The position numbers were made by a program, and so were the translations under genes. From NCBI GenBank assembly GCA_031553675.1, contig JAVBLF010000023.1:1-64000 (forward strand): a stretch of DNA of 64,000 nucleotides, given 5' to 3'. The notes beneath the pieces are model-generated. The model saw only the letters and a list, made by a program, of their open reading frames with translations, was not told the origin of the DNA and searched no databases. Origin of the DNA: JAVBLF01 sp031553675. Its GTDB lineage: Bacteria > Bacillota > Clostridia > Christensenellales > CALWSW01. The first letter of the stretch is position 1. The number at the start of each line of letters is the position of its first letter. This document shows, in pieces, positions 35,891 through 43,618 of this stretch.

Positions 35891-36721
35891 TCAATCCTCG
35901 CGATGCTCCGCGCGCGCGATGTAGCGGGCGTAGAGCTCGCTTGCGGGAAAGTTCGGATTCGCGAGGGCTTTGGCGGCGGCTTTGACGCGCTGTCCGCTTT
36001 GGACGAGCGCATCCATGCAGTCGAGCAGGCTTTCGAGAGAAGGTGCGTCGCTCGCTAGTGCGGAGGCGCCTTGCAGTACGATGACGCATTCGCCTTTGGG
36101 GGCATCGGCGAAGTGAGCGGCGAGTTCGGACAGCGTTCCGCGGATGCAAGATTCATGCATCTTGGTCAATTCCCGGCAGACGGCGGCGGGGCGATCGCCC
36201 ATGGACGCTGCGAGAAGCGACAGGGTTTTCGGAAGGCGCAGGGGGCTTTCGTAGAGGATGGCGGTGCGCATTTCGGCAGCGAGGGCGGCGATGCGTTCCC
36301 CGCGGGCTTTTGTGTCGCGCGGGAGGAAGCCCTCGAATGCGAAACGCTCGGAGGGCAGTCCGGACAGCACGAGCGCGGTCGTCGCGGCACAGGCGCCCGG
36401 AAGCACGGTCAGTTCTTGGCCAGCCTCGATCGCGGCGCGGACGATCACAGCACCCGGATCGCTGATGCCGGGGAGACCGGCGTCGGACACGAGGGCTATG
36501 TCCTTTCCCTCCCGAAGCATCGAGACGATCTGGACACTGCGATCGCGCTCGTTGTGTTCGTGGCAGGAATGCAGGGGCTTTTTGATGCCGAGGTGGTTGA
36601 GCAGCGCGATGGTCCGGCGGGTATCCTCGGCGAAGACGGCGTCGACCTGCTGCAATACGCGCACGGCGCGATACGTGATGTCCTCGAGATTCCCGATGGG
36701 TGTGGCGACGAGATAGAGCAT
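35891..36721 (-). CDS. rsmI: 16S rRNA (cytidine-1402-2'-O)-methyltransferase
   Basis: A 276-residue SAM-dependent methylase acting on C1402 in the ribosomal decoding centre. YLVATPIGNLEDITYRAVRV, AEDTRRT, HEHNERDR, LVSDAGLPGISDPG and FEGFLPRDTKAR are RsmI blocks. The ATG at 36721 is chosen because GAGGTG lies 6 bases before it; a GTG nine bases earlier is too close. abrB lies upstream on the same strand, as in Bacillus. Confidence 0.96.
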   Translation of the reverse strand: MLYLVATPIGNLEDITYRAVRVLQQVDAVFAEDTRRTIALLNHLGIKKPLHSCHEHNERDRSVQIVSMLREGKDIALVSDAGLPGISDPGAVIVRAAIEAGQELTVLPGACAATTALVLSGLPSERFAFEGFLPRDTKARGERIAALAAEMRTAILYESPLRLPKTLSLLAASMGDRPAAVCRELTKMHESCIRGTLSELAAHFADAPKGECVIVLQGASALASDAPSLESLLDCMDALVQSGQRVKAAAKALANPNFPASELYARYIARAEHRED

Positions 36722-36754
36722 GTCAATCACCTCGATGGGTCAAGCGTGTCCAAA

Positions 36755-36791
36755 AAACAAGAAAATAAGTGTCTACGGGAGACACTTTTTT
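36755..36791 (-). terminator. Terminator between abrB and rsmI
   Basis: AAGTGTCT / AGACACTT stem. On the minus strand it is followed by ATTTTC and a further TTTTTT, and it is also T-rich on the plus side. It would end abrB transcription before rsmI. Confidence 0.65.
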
Positions 36792-37051
36792 CTCAAGCGA
36801 AGAATGGGCATCACAGCGCGGCGAGCAAGTGGCGATGGATGCCGGAACCGGACAAGCGAAGAGAGCGCGAGCAGTGCCGGTTCAAGGGTTTCACCGAAGC
36901 GGCCGCCTGTCGTTTTATCGGATGCTTGGCGCAAAACCCGCCGGGTTGTGGATGGGGCGCACAAAACAAAACAGCAAGGCTGCCGTAATCTGGTTGCAGC
37001 TGGCGTTTGCGCGATGAACGCTTTCGGCGGACAATCGCGCGTTTTGGGTTT
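36792..37051. other. Non-coding stretch between abrB and rsmI
   Basis: No convincing gene. A 7-bp hairpin (GCGCGAT...ATCGCGC, about 37012-37054) lies just past the abrB stop. On the minus strand the transcript would be about 260 bases before the terminator, so a small RNA is possible but I recognise none. Confidence 0.4.
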
Positions 37052-37300
37052 TTAGGTGTTTTCGGCGCGCAGGTCGTGGAGGCAATCTGCGCATATGTTT
37101 TTTCCTTTATAGTAGACGACATCATTCATGCCGTTACAAAAAATACACGAGGGTTGGTATTTTTTGAGGATGATGTTCTGTCCTTCTACAAAGATCTCGA
37201 TGGGATCCTTGATTTCGATGCCCATGGTGCGGCGCAGTTCGATCGGAATGACGACGCGTCCCAGCTCATCTACTTTCCTGACGATGCCTGTGGATTTCAT
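37052..37300 (-). CDS. abrB: AbrB/SpoVT-type transition-state regulator
   Basis: An 82-residue swapped-hairpin DNA-binding protein. Residues 1-45 are the AbrB fold (STGIVRKVDELGRVVIPIEL, RRTMGIEIKDPIEIFVEG). The C-terminal half has two Cys pairs, Cys52/55 (CIFC) and Cys70/73 (CADC), probably a zinc-binding dimer module common in clostridial AbrB proteins. AGGGGG precedes the ATG. In Bacillus AbrB represses post-exponential genes; the same role here is inferred. Confidence 0.93.
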   Translation of the reverse strand: MKSTGIVRKVDELGRVVIPIELRRTMGIEIKDPIEIFVEGQNIILKKYQPSCIFCNGMNDVVYYKGKNICADCLHDLRAENT

Positions 37301-37640
37301 GTTGTACCCCCTGCTGTGTGAGTTTGGGTGTGGTGTGAGTCGGTCGTGGGAGCGGGGCGTGGAGCGTTACCTGGCAATTCGTAAATCCGCCTAAGAACCG
37401 AGTCATGTATACCTGCCGAATGAGTGTGGATCGGCGTGAGGACGATATTTTCCCCTTTCCTCCCGGCTCACTGGCCGCATACTTGCGGCAGCGAGAAAAA
37501 GGGGGAATACAATTTATATATTAATGCAATTCGAGCCAAAGTGCAACCTATATTTTCTATTTGCTGCCAAAAAAACGCAAATTCGAAAAAATTGTCTTGC
37601 ATGTGCAGCATTTATGATATCTGACAAAAACATGCACGCC
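37301..37640. other. abrB leader and divergent intergenic region
   Basis: No gene is seen in 37301-37794. The minus-strand abrB leader would be about 210 bases long and includes a hairpin (GCCGCAAGTATGCGGC, about 37472-37487). The part around 37510-37630 is A/T-rich unlike the rest of the window. Confidence 0.5.
37518..37546 (-). promoter_or_regulatory. Predicted abrB promoter
   Basis: On the minus strand TTGCAC and TAATAT are separated by 17 bases, in an A/T-rich context. Confidence 0.6.
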
Positions 37641-37669
37641 TTGACGGAAGTGCAAGCCTGCAATAGAAT
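37641..37669 (+). promoter_or_regulatory. Predicted promoter of the SPFH / zinc-ribbon / TPM operon
   Basis: TTGACG and TAGAAT with a 17-base spacer, about 125 bases before the first gene of the operon. Confidence 0.6.
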
Positions 37670-37794
37670 ATTGCCATACTCGTGTACATGAACTTCGACA
37701 TAGACAGCCTAACATCCAGTGATTCTATATGCAAGGAATAATTTTCTTGTGATGTTAAAATGTATATGCAGCGGCAATGAAAAGGAGGTTTTCC

Positions 37795-39045
37795 ATGGGC
37801 ATCATCAAAGCAGCGGTCGGCGCGATTGGCGGCGGACTGGCGGATTCCTGGCTCGAGGTACTCGAAGCCGACAACATGAGCGACACCACAGTCTTTACCG
37901 GGGCGGTCGCTGTTCGGAAAGACGACAAACGCAGCTCGAACAAAAAAAGCAGCGCGGCGACGATCTCGAACGGCTCGATCATCATGGTCGCGCAAAACCA
38001 GTTCATGTTGCTGACCGAGGGCGGCAAAGTCGTCGATTACACCGCCGAACCCGGCTCGTTTAAGGTTGACAACTCGGCGATGCCGTCTTTGTTCAACGGC
38101 CAATTTCTCGATTCGCTCAAGGAAACCTTCTCCCGCGTCAAGTATGGCGGCGTGCCCTCGTCGGCCCAGCGCGCCTATTTTATCAACCTACAGGAGATCA
38201 AAAACATCGCGTTTGGCACGGTCAACCCGATCAACTACTTCGACAACTTCTACAACGCCGAACTCTTCCTGCGCACGAACGGCTATTTTTCGATTCGCAT
38301 TGTCGAACCGTTGAAGTTCTTCGCCGAAGCCATTCCGCGCAATTCGGAGCACGTCGACATCGAGGACATCCACAAGCTCTACCTTGCCGAGTTCCTCACC
38401 GCCCTCCAGACGGCGATCAACCAGATGTCGGTTGACGGAATCCGCATCTCGCACGTCACCAGCAAGAGCATGGAACTCGCCAAGTACCTCGCCGACGTGC
38501 TCGACGACGAATGGACCGAACGCCGCGGTATGAAAGTCGAATCGGTCGGTCTCAACAGCATTTCCTACGACGAGGAATCCAAAAAGCTCATCAACATGCG
38601 CAACACCGGCGCCATGCTCTCCGACCCCGGCGTCCGCGAAGGCTATGTCCAGGGCAGCGTCGCGCGCGGAGTCGAAGCGGCCGGCTCGAACGCGGCCGGT
38701 TCCATGGCCGGATTTATGGGTGTCGGCTTGGGCATGCAGCAAGGCGGCAACCTCGTCGGGGCTGCCAGCGCCTCGAACCAAGCCCAGATGCAGCAAAACC
38801 AAACGACTTCGCAGCCTTCCGCCGCCGACGGCTGGACCTGCGCCAGCGGTCACAAAGCGAGCGGCAAATTCTGCCCCGAATGCGGCGCGGCCCGTCCCAG
38901 CGCCTGGACTTGCGCCTGCGGCCAAAGCAACAGCGGCAAGTTTTGCTCGTCTTGCGGCCAGGCCAAGCCCTCCGATTGGACCTGTGCCTGCGGCCAAAAA
39001 AACAGCGGCAAGTTCTGTTCCAACTGCGGGAAGCCCCAAGCCTAG
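37795..39045 (+). CDS. SPFH-domain (YdjI-like) protein with three zinc-ribbon repeats
   Basis: A 416-residue protein. Residues 25-330 form the SPFH/virion-core-like domain: FTGAVAVRKDD, IMVAQNQFMLLTEGGKVVDY, GFFS-type YFINLQEIKNIAFGT and the helical EFLTALQTAINQMSVDGI segment. After a Gly/Gln-rich linker come three repeats of about 24 residues (TCACGQSNSGKFCSSCG type). Repeats two and three each have four cysteines, while the first has CASGH in place of CACGQ. The Bacillus homologue YdjI belongs to the pspA-ydjG-ydjH-ydjI membrane-stress operon. AAAGGAGG precedes the ATG at 37795. Confidence 0.88.
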   Translation: MGIIKAAVGAIGGGLADSWLEVLEADNMSDTTVFTGAVAVRKDDKRSSNKKSSAATISNGSIIMVAQNQFMLLTEGGKVVDYTAEPGSFKVDNSAMPSLFNGQFLDSLKETFSRVKYGGVPSSAQRAYFINLQEIKNIAFGTVNPINYFDNFYNAELFLRTNGYFSIRIVEPLKFFAEAIPRNSEHVDIEDIHKLYLAEFLTALQTAINQMSVDGIRISHVTSKSMELAKYLADVLDDEWTERRGMKVESVGLNSISYDEESKKLINMRNTGAMLSDPGVREGYVQGSVARGVEAAGSNAAGSMAGFMGVGLGMQQGGNLVGAASASNQAQMQQNQTTSQPSAADGWTCASGHKASGKFCPECGAARPSAWTCACGQSNSGKFCSSCGQAKPSDWTCACGQKNSGKFCSNCGKPQA

Positions 39046-39130
39046 AAACCCTTGAAACCCCTACGATCCATGCGGAAACGAATGGACTAACCGACCTTCG
39101 CGCGCGTATCCTGTAGGGAGAAGGAACGGG

Positions 39131-39290
39131 GCGGGCGGCAATAAGGCCGCCGCCCGTCCCGGCGTCCAGCAAATCGAAGATTTGCGGGGGAAGTTCTTTT
39201 GCTCCTTTTCTTTCAAGAAAAGGAGAAGAAAAAAGGAAAAAAGCAAAGGAAAAAAAGCAAAGGGAGAAGAAGCAAAAAGGGAAAAGGATG
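39131..39290. other. Hairpins and purine-rich repeat ahead of the zinc-ribbon gene
   Basis: Three consecutive palindromes (CGGGCGGC...GCCGCCGCCCG, GCAAATCGAAGATTTGC, and CTCCTTTTCTTTC with its complement GAAAAGGAG) are followed by about 90 bases that are almost pure A and G with recurring AAAGCAAAGG units. The last part sits where the ribosome binding site of the next gene should be. Confidence 0.7.
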
Positions 39291-39298
39291 GTGACCGC

Positions 39299-40360
39299 AT
39301 GAGCAGCGACGCGAAGACCTACCACTGCCCAAACTGCGGGGGACCGCTGACGTTTGGGATCGGATCGCAGGCGTGGGACTGCAAGTTTTGCTTGTCGAGC
39401 TTTTCGCTCGAGCAGCTCGAAGCCACCGAAGCGGCAGAGAGCACAGACGACTACCTGGCGGGCGAAGGGTTTGCGGATGAAGGCTTTGGCGAGGGCGCGC
39501 GTGCCTTTTCGTGCGCGAGCTGCGGCGCCAACATCGTCACGGACGACACGACGGCGGCGACCTTTTGCGTGTTTTGCCGCAATCCCACGATCATTTCGGC
39601 GCGCCTCAAGGATCAGCACCGCCCGCAGCGCATCATCCCGTTCAAGAAATCGAAAGAAGACGCCATGCGCGCGTTCGAAAACTTCTGCAAGGGAAAGCCG
39701 CTCTTGCCGCGCGCCTTCTTGAAGCGCAACCACATCGATGAAATGACGGGCGTCTACGTGCCGTTTTGGCTCTTTAGCGCCAAGGCCGACTGCGCCTTCG
39801 ACGGCGAGGGCGACAAGGTTTCGACCTGGAGCGATTCCAACTACGACTACATCAAGACCGACACCTACGCTGTCCGTCGCGCGGGCACGATGAATTTCGT
39901 GGGCGTGCCGATCGACGGCTCCGTGAAGATGAGCGACCAGATGATGGGCGCGATCGAACCTTTTCAATACAAGGAGCTGCTGCCTTTCTCCATGCAATAC
40001 TTGTCGGGCCACTTCGCCGAAGACTACGACTTCGGCGTCGAGAAGGCGAAGCCCGTCGCAAAAGAACGTATGACGAGCAGCGCCCGGCAAGCGATCCGAC
40101 GCACGGCGAACTATTCGTCGCTTCGCATGCACACGGAAAAAACCGATTTCGAAGGGGAGTCGGATGAGTACGTCATGCTGCCGGTGTGGATGCTTTCGAC
40201 GCGATACAACGACAAGGTCTACACCTTCGCGATGAACGGCCAGAGCGGTAAACTCGTGGGGGACCTTCCGATCAGCATGGGCCGATTTTTTGCTTGGACG
40301 GGTGGACTGACTGCCGTCTTCTTTTTGCTGATTACGGTGATTGCGGGGTGGCTGCTATGA
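39299..40360 (+). CDS. Zinc-ribbon membrane protein, YdjG-like
   Basis: A 353-residue protein. Two zinc ribbons open it: YHCPNCGG...DCKFC (residues 8-31) and FSCASCGAN...FCVFC (about 78-100). A mixed domain of about 200 residues with VYVPFWLFSAKA and EKAKPVAKERM follows, and a single C-terminal membrane segment (about 328-350) ends the chain. This layout matches Bacillus YdjG, once annotated as PriA-like because of its ribbon. An alternative reading as a helicase is excluded since no helicase motif is present. AAGGA lies 10 bases before the ATG. It overlaps the next gene by four bases. Confidence 0.82.
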   Translation: MSSDAKTYHCPNCGGPLTFGIGSQAWDCKFCLSSFSLEQLEATEAAESTDDYLAGEGFADEGFGEGARAFSCASCGANIVTDDTTAATFCVFCRNPTIISARLKDQHRPQRIIPFKKSKEDAMRAFENFCKGKPLLPRAFLKRNHIDEMTGVYVPFWLFSAKADCAFDGEGDKVSTWSDSNYDYIKTDTYAVRRAGTMNFVGVPIDGSVKMSDQMMGAIEPFQYKELLPFSMQYLSGHFAEDYDFGVEKAKPVAKERMTSSARQAIRRTANYSSLRMHTEKTDFEGESDEYVMLPVWMLSTRYNDKVYTFAMNGQSGKLVGDLPISMGRFFAWTGGLTAVFFLLITVIAGWLL

Positions 40361-41229
40361 AAATGCGGCGAAAAGCTGGGTGGAGCGCCTTGCTCGCCAT
40401 CGTTTTGGCGCTTTTGTGCATCATCGTCCCTTCGGCGCTCGCCGAGCGCGTGGGCAAGACATTTGACGACGCGGGCTTGCTGAGCTCCGACGAGATCGCG
40501 GCGCTCAACGATCGCATGGATACCTTTCGCGCCGACTACGACATCGACATCGGTTTCGTCTCGACCAACGACGCGGGCGGCAAGACGATCGAGGCGTTCG
40601 CCGACGACTTCTACGACGACCCCGCCAATGGCTTCGCGGAAGACGGGTTGATACTCGCGATCGACATGGGAAGCCGCCAATTCCACGTTTCGACCTGCGG
40701 GAGCGCGATCGCCAAAATCCCCGACGCCTCGTTGGAGGCGCTCTTGGACGCGATCGCTGTCCCCTTGGGCAACGGCGATTTCGCCGGCGCTGCACAGACC
40801 TTCGTGCAAACCGTCGACGATACGTTTGCCTACGACGCGAGCGGCGGCGGCATGCCGAGCGACGTTGGTGGCACTACGTCGGGCATCGTGAGCCAGAACG
40901 GATCGCAGGGAAACGTCGTTGCCGTCAGCAGCAGTCTGTCGCCCGGGCGCATCGCGATCTATTTCCTCATCGCGCTGGGCGTGGCGCTCGTCATCTGCGG
41001 CATCATGGTGGCGGTACATAAGTCGAGCCTCCGATCGCAACCGGCAGCCGCGCATTATCAGGATGAAAAGGGCTTCGTCATGACCGAGCAAAGAGACGAC
41101 TTTCTCCGCACCCATACGTCGCGGACCGCGCGCCCCAAGGACGACGATTCGAGCCACCGCAGCGGCGGCTCATCGACGCATACGTCGTCGAGCGGGCGCA
41201 CCCACGGCGGCGGCGGACGCAGTTTTTAA
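40357..41229 (+). CDS. TPM-domain membrane protein, YdjH-like
   Basis: A 290-residue protein with an N-terminal signal or membrane segment (residues 9-28) and a TPM (TLP18.3/Psb32/MOLO-1) domain at about 33-150. That domain opens with TFDDAGLLSSDEIAALNDRM and contains DIDIGFVST and DDPANGFAEDGLILAIDM. A second membrane segment is at 187-207. The tail is charged and ends Ser/His/Gly-rich, GGGGRSF, typical of this group. The start ATG overlaps the previous stop. It completes the YdjI-YdjG-YdjH set and would act at the membrane; the molecular role is unknown. Confidence 0.85.
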   Translation: MKMRRKAGWSALLAIVLALLCIIVPSALAERVGKTFDDAGLLSSDEIAALNDRMDTFRADYDIDIGFVSTNDAGGKTIEAFADDFYDDPANGFAEDGLILAIDMGSRQFHVSTCGSAIAKIPDASLEALLDAIAVPLGNGDFAGAAQTFVQTVDDTFAYDASGGGMPSDVGGTTSGIVSQNGSQGNVVAVSSSLSPGRIAIYFLIALGVALVICGIMVAVHKSSLRSQPAAAHYQDEKGFVMTEQRDDFLRTHTSRTARPKDDDSSHRSGGSSTHTSSSGRTHGGGGRSF

Positions 41230-41285
41230 CCCGTATCAAGTTGAATATCGGAAAGTAGGAATATGTTCGGAAAAAACTTACACTA

Positions 41286-41314
41286 TGGATATTTTGTTCC
41301 ACCTGCGCTATAAT
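41286..41314 (+). promoter_or_regulatory. Predicted promoter of the surface-protein gene
   Basis: TGGATA and a perfect TATAAT are separated by 17 bases, about 167 bases before the chosen start. The remaining leader shows no recognised element. Confidence 0.6.
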
Positions 41315-41480
41315 GGTACGTAATCGCACAGTAAAATGGGCGGATATCATGTGATTCCGACATACAAAGTATGCAAAAGGTCGCGCGTGGCCGCCAATGC
41401 TCACGTCGCGAACGGCTGGACGTCCGGCGGCATGCGATCCGTTTGTAGGCGCAGGCCCACAAATGAGGGAGAATGGTTTG

Positions 41481-43457
41481 ATGACTTTTCGTTTCGTCTT
41501 ACGGGGGCGGATTCGTGTCCTCTGCATTGCGGCGATGCTCCTGCTCACCGCAGTTTGGAGCGCGACGCTGATCGAAGCGAGGGCGAATTCGCCCACCCCG
41601 ACGCTCGCAACGCCGGCGCCAACGGCTACGCCCGCGCCGACAGCGTTGACCAGCGACGAACCCATCGACTTGCTCAGTACCGACTTACCCACGTCGGCGC
41701 CCGCGCAACCCGGAGAGGCCGACGATGCCGAAGCACAGGAAACGCCAAGCGCTGCGCCCGCATCGTCGAGCGAAGGCTTGATCGAGCTGAACGGCGGCAC
41801 TTTGCGCATCGAAGGGCGGCCGGGCGAACGCGTGACGCTGCAACTGCCGCTCGTCGTCAAGCGCGACGCCTTTGCTGGACAAACGCGCACGCTCAAGGAG
41901 ATCCGCGTCGAGCCAGTCGTCTCCAGCGATCGGACACAGTGGCCGTTCGAGACAGGGAAGATCGATTACACCCGCCACATTCCCAGCCTGGCACTCGGCG
42001 AAAGCGTCGATGTACTTTATGAATTCCAGCTGGATCGGCGCGCTGCCGAGGGCGATTACGACGTCACCTTCCATGCCGACTACACCGACGTGCAGGGCGA
42101 AGCCGAACAAATGCTGGCCGTCTCCCAGGCGGGCAGCGCGACGATCGTCTGCCAGGTCACGGTTCTGCCATCCGCCGCTGCCGGCGAAGGCAAGGCGAGT
42201 TCTGTCACCCTGACGCTCGACGACTACGAGATCCCGCAGGCCAAACCCGGCGAAAGTGTGACGCTGGTCTTGCCGCTCACCAACCACGGCGACACGTTGA
42301 CCGAGATCGAATTGACCCCCGACATTTCGTCGGATCCCACGGCGTTCCCGTTCGCGATTCCCGACGCTGCCGACGGTGTCGATCTCGACGACATGTTGCA
42401 CGGCGACACCGCCCACATCGAGTTAACGTTTACCGTCGCAGAAGGTTTGACGCCCGGCAAAAAGCCGGTGAACTTTACAGCGCTCTTCGAGGAGGGCGGC
42501 CAGACCGGCGAGTGTAAGATCACGGCGTATGTCGACGTGCTGCCATCCCAGGCACCCACCACCGCAAGCGCGAACGATGCGCCGACGGCGACGATGCCCA
42601 ACGCAGACGAAGGCGCGACGGTCGAAGCGACGCCGCTGCCGTCGGTGGAAACGCCGCTCCTGATCTGCCATTACGCGCTCCAGGAAGCGCGCGCCGTTGC
42701 GGGCGAACCCTTCTCGCTGCAAGTGGACCTCTCCAACCCCAATGCCGACCTTGATCTCGAAGCGGTGACGCTGACTTGGACGGCCGACGACATGCCACAG
42801 AGCGATCGCATCGATATCGGCCGCATTCCGGCCGGGCAGAGCGTATCGCGCGCGATCGAAGGCGCGATCGACCGCGCGATCGAAGCGCGCGCCTATGCCC
42901 TCGACGTGGTCACCACCTACCAGACCCCCGACGGTATGAGCTTCGAAAACGAACAGCACATCCTCTTGCCGGTGCGCCAACCGCTCAAGGTCGCGATCGA
43001 TGCTTTGGCGCTCGAGGCGAAGTCAGTCGGCAAGGACGCGCCCTTTGGCATCGACTTTACGATCGCCAACCAAGGCGAAGCGCCGATATACAACGTCGCG
43101 GTCGAACTCGAGGGCAATGCCTTGCTGCTCGAAGAGGGCTTTTTCGGCGACACGATCGCGTCCGGCGAAGAAAAGCGCGTCGCGCTGCGCCTCGTTGCCG
43201 CGCAGGAGGGGGACCAAGAGGCCAAATTGCTGATCAACTACGAAGACGAGTTTGGCGAGCACTACACCGAACGCCGCGACGTTGCGGTCGCCGTACACGC
43301 GTCCTCCCTTTCCGTGCCGCAGCCGTCCGACGTCAACCCAACGACCCAGCCCGATCCCAGCTCCAAACCGCCCACCATGCTCATCGCGTTCGGCGGCGTC
43401 GCGCTGCTCGCCTTGTGTGGGTTCGCGTTCTGGCACTTTCACGGCAAACAAAAGTAG
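41481..43457 (+). CDS. Membrane-anchored surface protein with repeated Ig-like beta domains
   Basis: A 658-residue protein. A signal segment (residues 7-27) is followed by a Thr/Pro/Ala-rich stretch, then repeated beta-sandwich-like units of about 110-130 residues. The units share VTLQLPLVVKRD, VTLVLPLTNHGDTLTEIELT and FGIDFTIANQGEAPIYNVAV patterns, as in COG1361/CARDB-like domains. A single membrane segment (about 633-652) and the short tail HFHGKQK anchor it. GAGGGAG lies 9 bases before the ATG. It may present or scaffold something at the cell surface; no enzyme motif is visible. It is transcribed from its own promoter. Confidence 0.82.
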   Translation: MTFRFVLRGRIRVLCIAAMLLLTAVWSATLIEARANSPTPTLATPAPTATPAPTALTSDEPIDLLSTDLPTSAPAQPGEADDAEAQETPSAAPASSSEGLIELNGGTLRIEGRPGERVTLQLPLVVKRDAFAGQTRTLKEIRVEPVVSSDRTQWPFETGKIDYTRHIPSLALGESVDVLYEFQLDRRAAEGDYDVTFHADYTDVQGEAEQMLAVSQAGSATIVCQVTVLPSAAAGEGKASSVTLTLDDYEIPQAKPGESVTLVLPLTNHGDTLTEIELTPDISSDPTAFPFAIPDAADGVDLDDMLHGDTAHIELTFTVAEGLTPGKKPVNFTALFEEGGQTGECKITAYVDVLPSQAPTTASANDAPTATMPNADEGATVEATPLPSVETPLLICHYALQEARAVAGEPFSLQVDLSNPNADLDLEAVTLTWTADDMPQSDRIDIGRIPAGQSVSRAIEGAIDRAIEARAYALDVVTTYQTPDGMSFENEQHILLPVRQPLKVAIDALALEAKSVGKDAPFGIDFTIANQGEAPIYNVAVELEGNALLLEEGFFGDTIASGEEKRVALRLVAAQEGDQEAKLLINYEDEFGEHYTERRDVAVAVHASSLSVPQPSDVNPTTQPDPSSKPPTMLIAFGGVALLALCGFAFWHFHGKQK

Positions 43458-43483
43458 CCGTGACACCGATTCATGACGCAAAC

Positions 43484-43509
43484 AAAAGTGGCCGCTCGGC
43501 CACTTTTTT
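43484..43509 (+). terminator. Rho-independent terminator after the surface-protein gene
   Basis: AAAAGTGGCC / GGCCACTTTT stem, loop GCTC, T6 tail, 27 bases after the stop. Confidence 0.85.
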
Positions 43510-43618
43510 GCTGGTTTCGCCCGTGCCATCTCACAAAAGCTTGTGCTTTTTCGGCGGTCGTGTAAAAATGGTGATTGGACCGGTTCGAGTCAAAATTTGA
43601 CGAAATGAGGGCAATCAG

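Noticed and set aside
36811..37125. A 104-codon minus-strand frame between rsmI and abrB
   Set aside because: Low-complexity Arg/Pro/Ser composition, overlap with abrB and no ribosome binding site.
39299..40360. PriA-like helicase annotation for the zinc-ribbon protein
   Set aside because: Only the zinc ribbons resemble PriA; no Walker or helicase motif exists and the C-terminus is a membrane segment.
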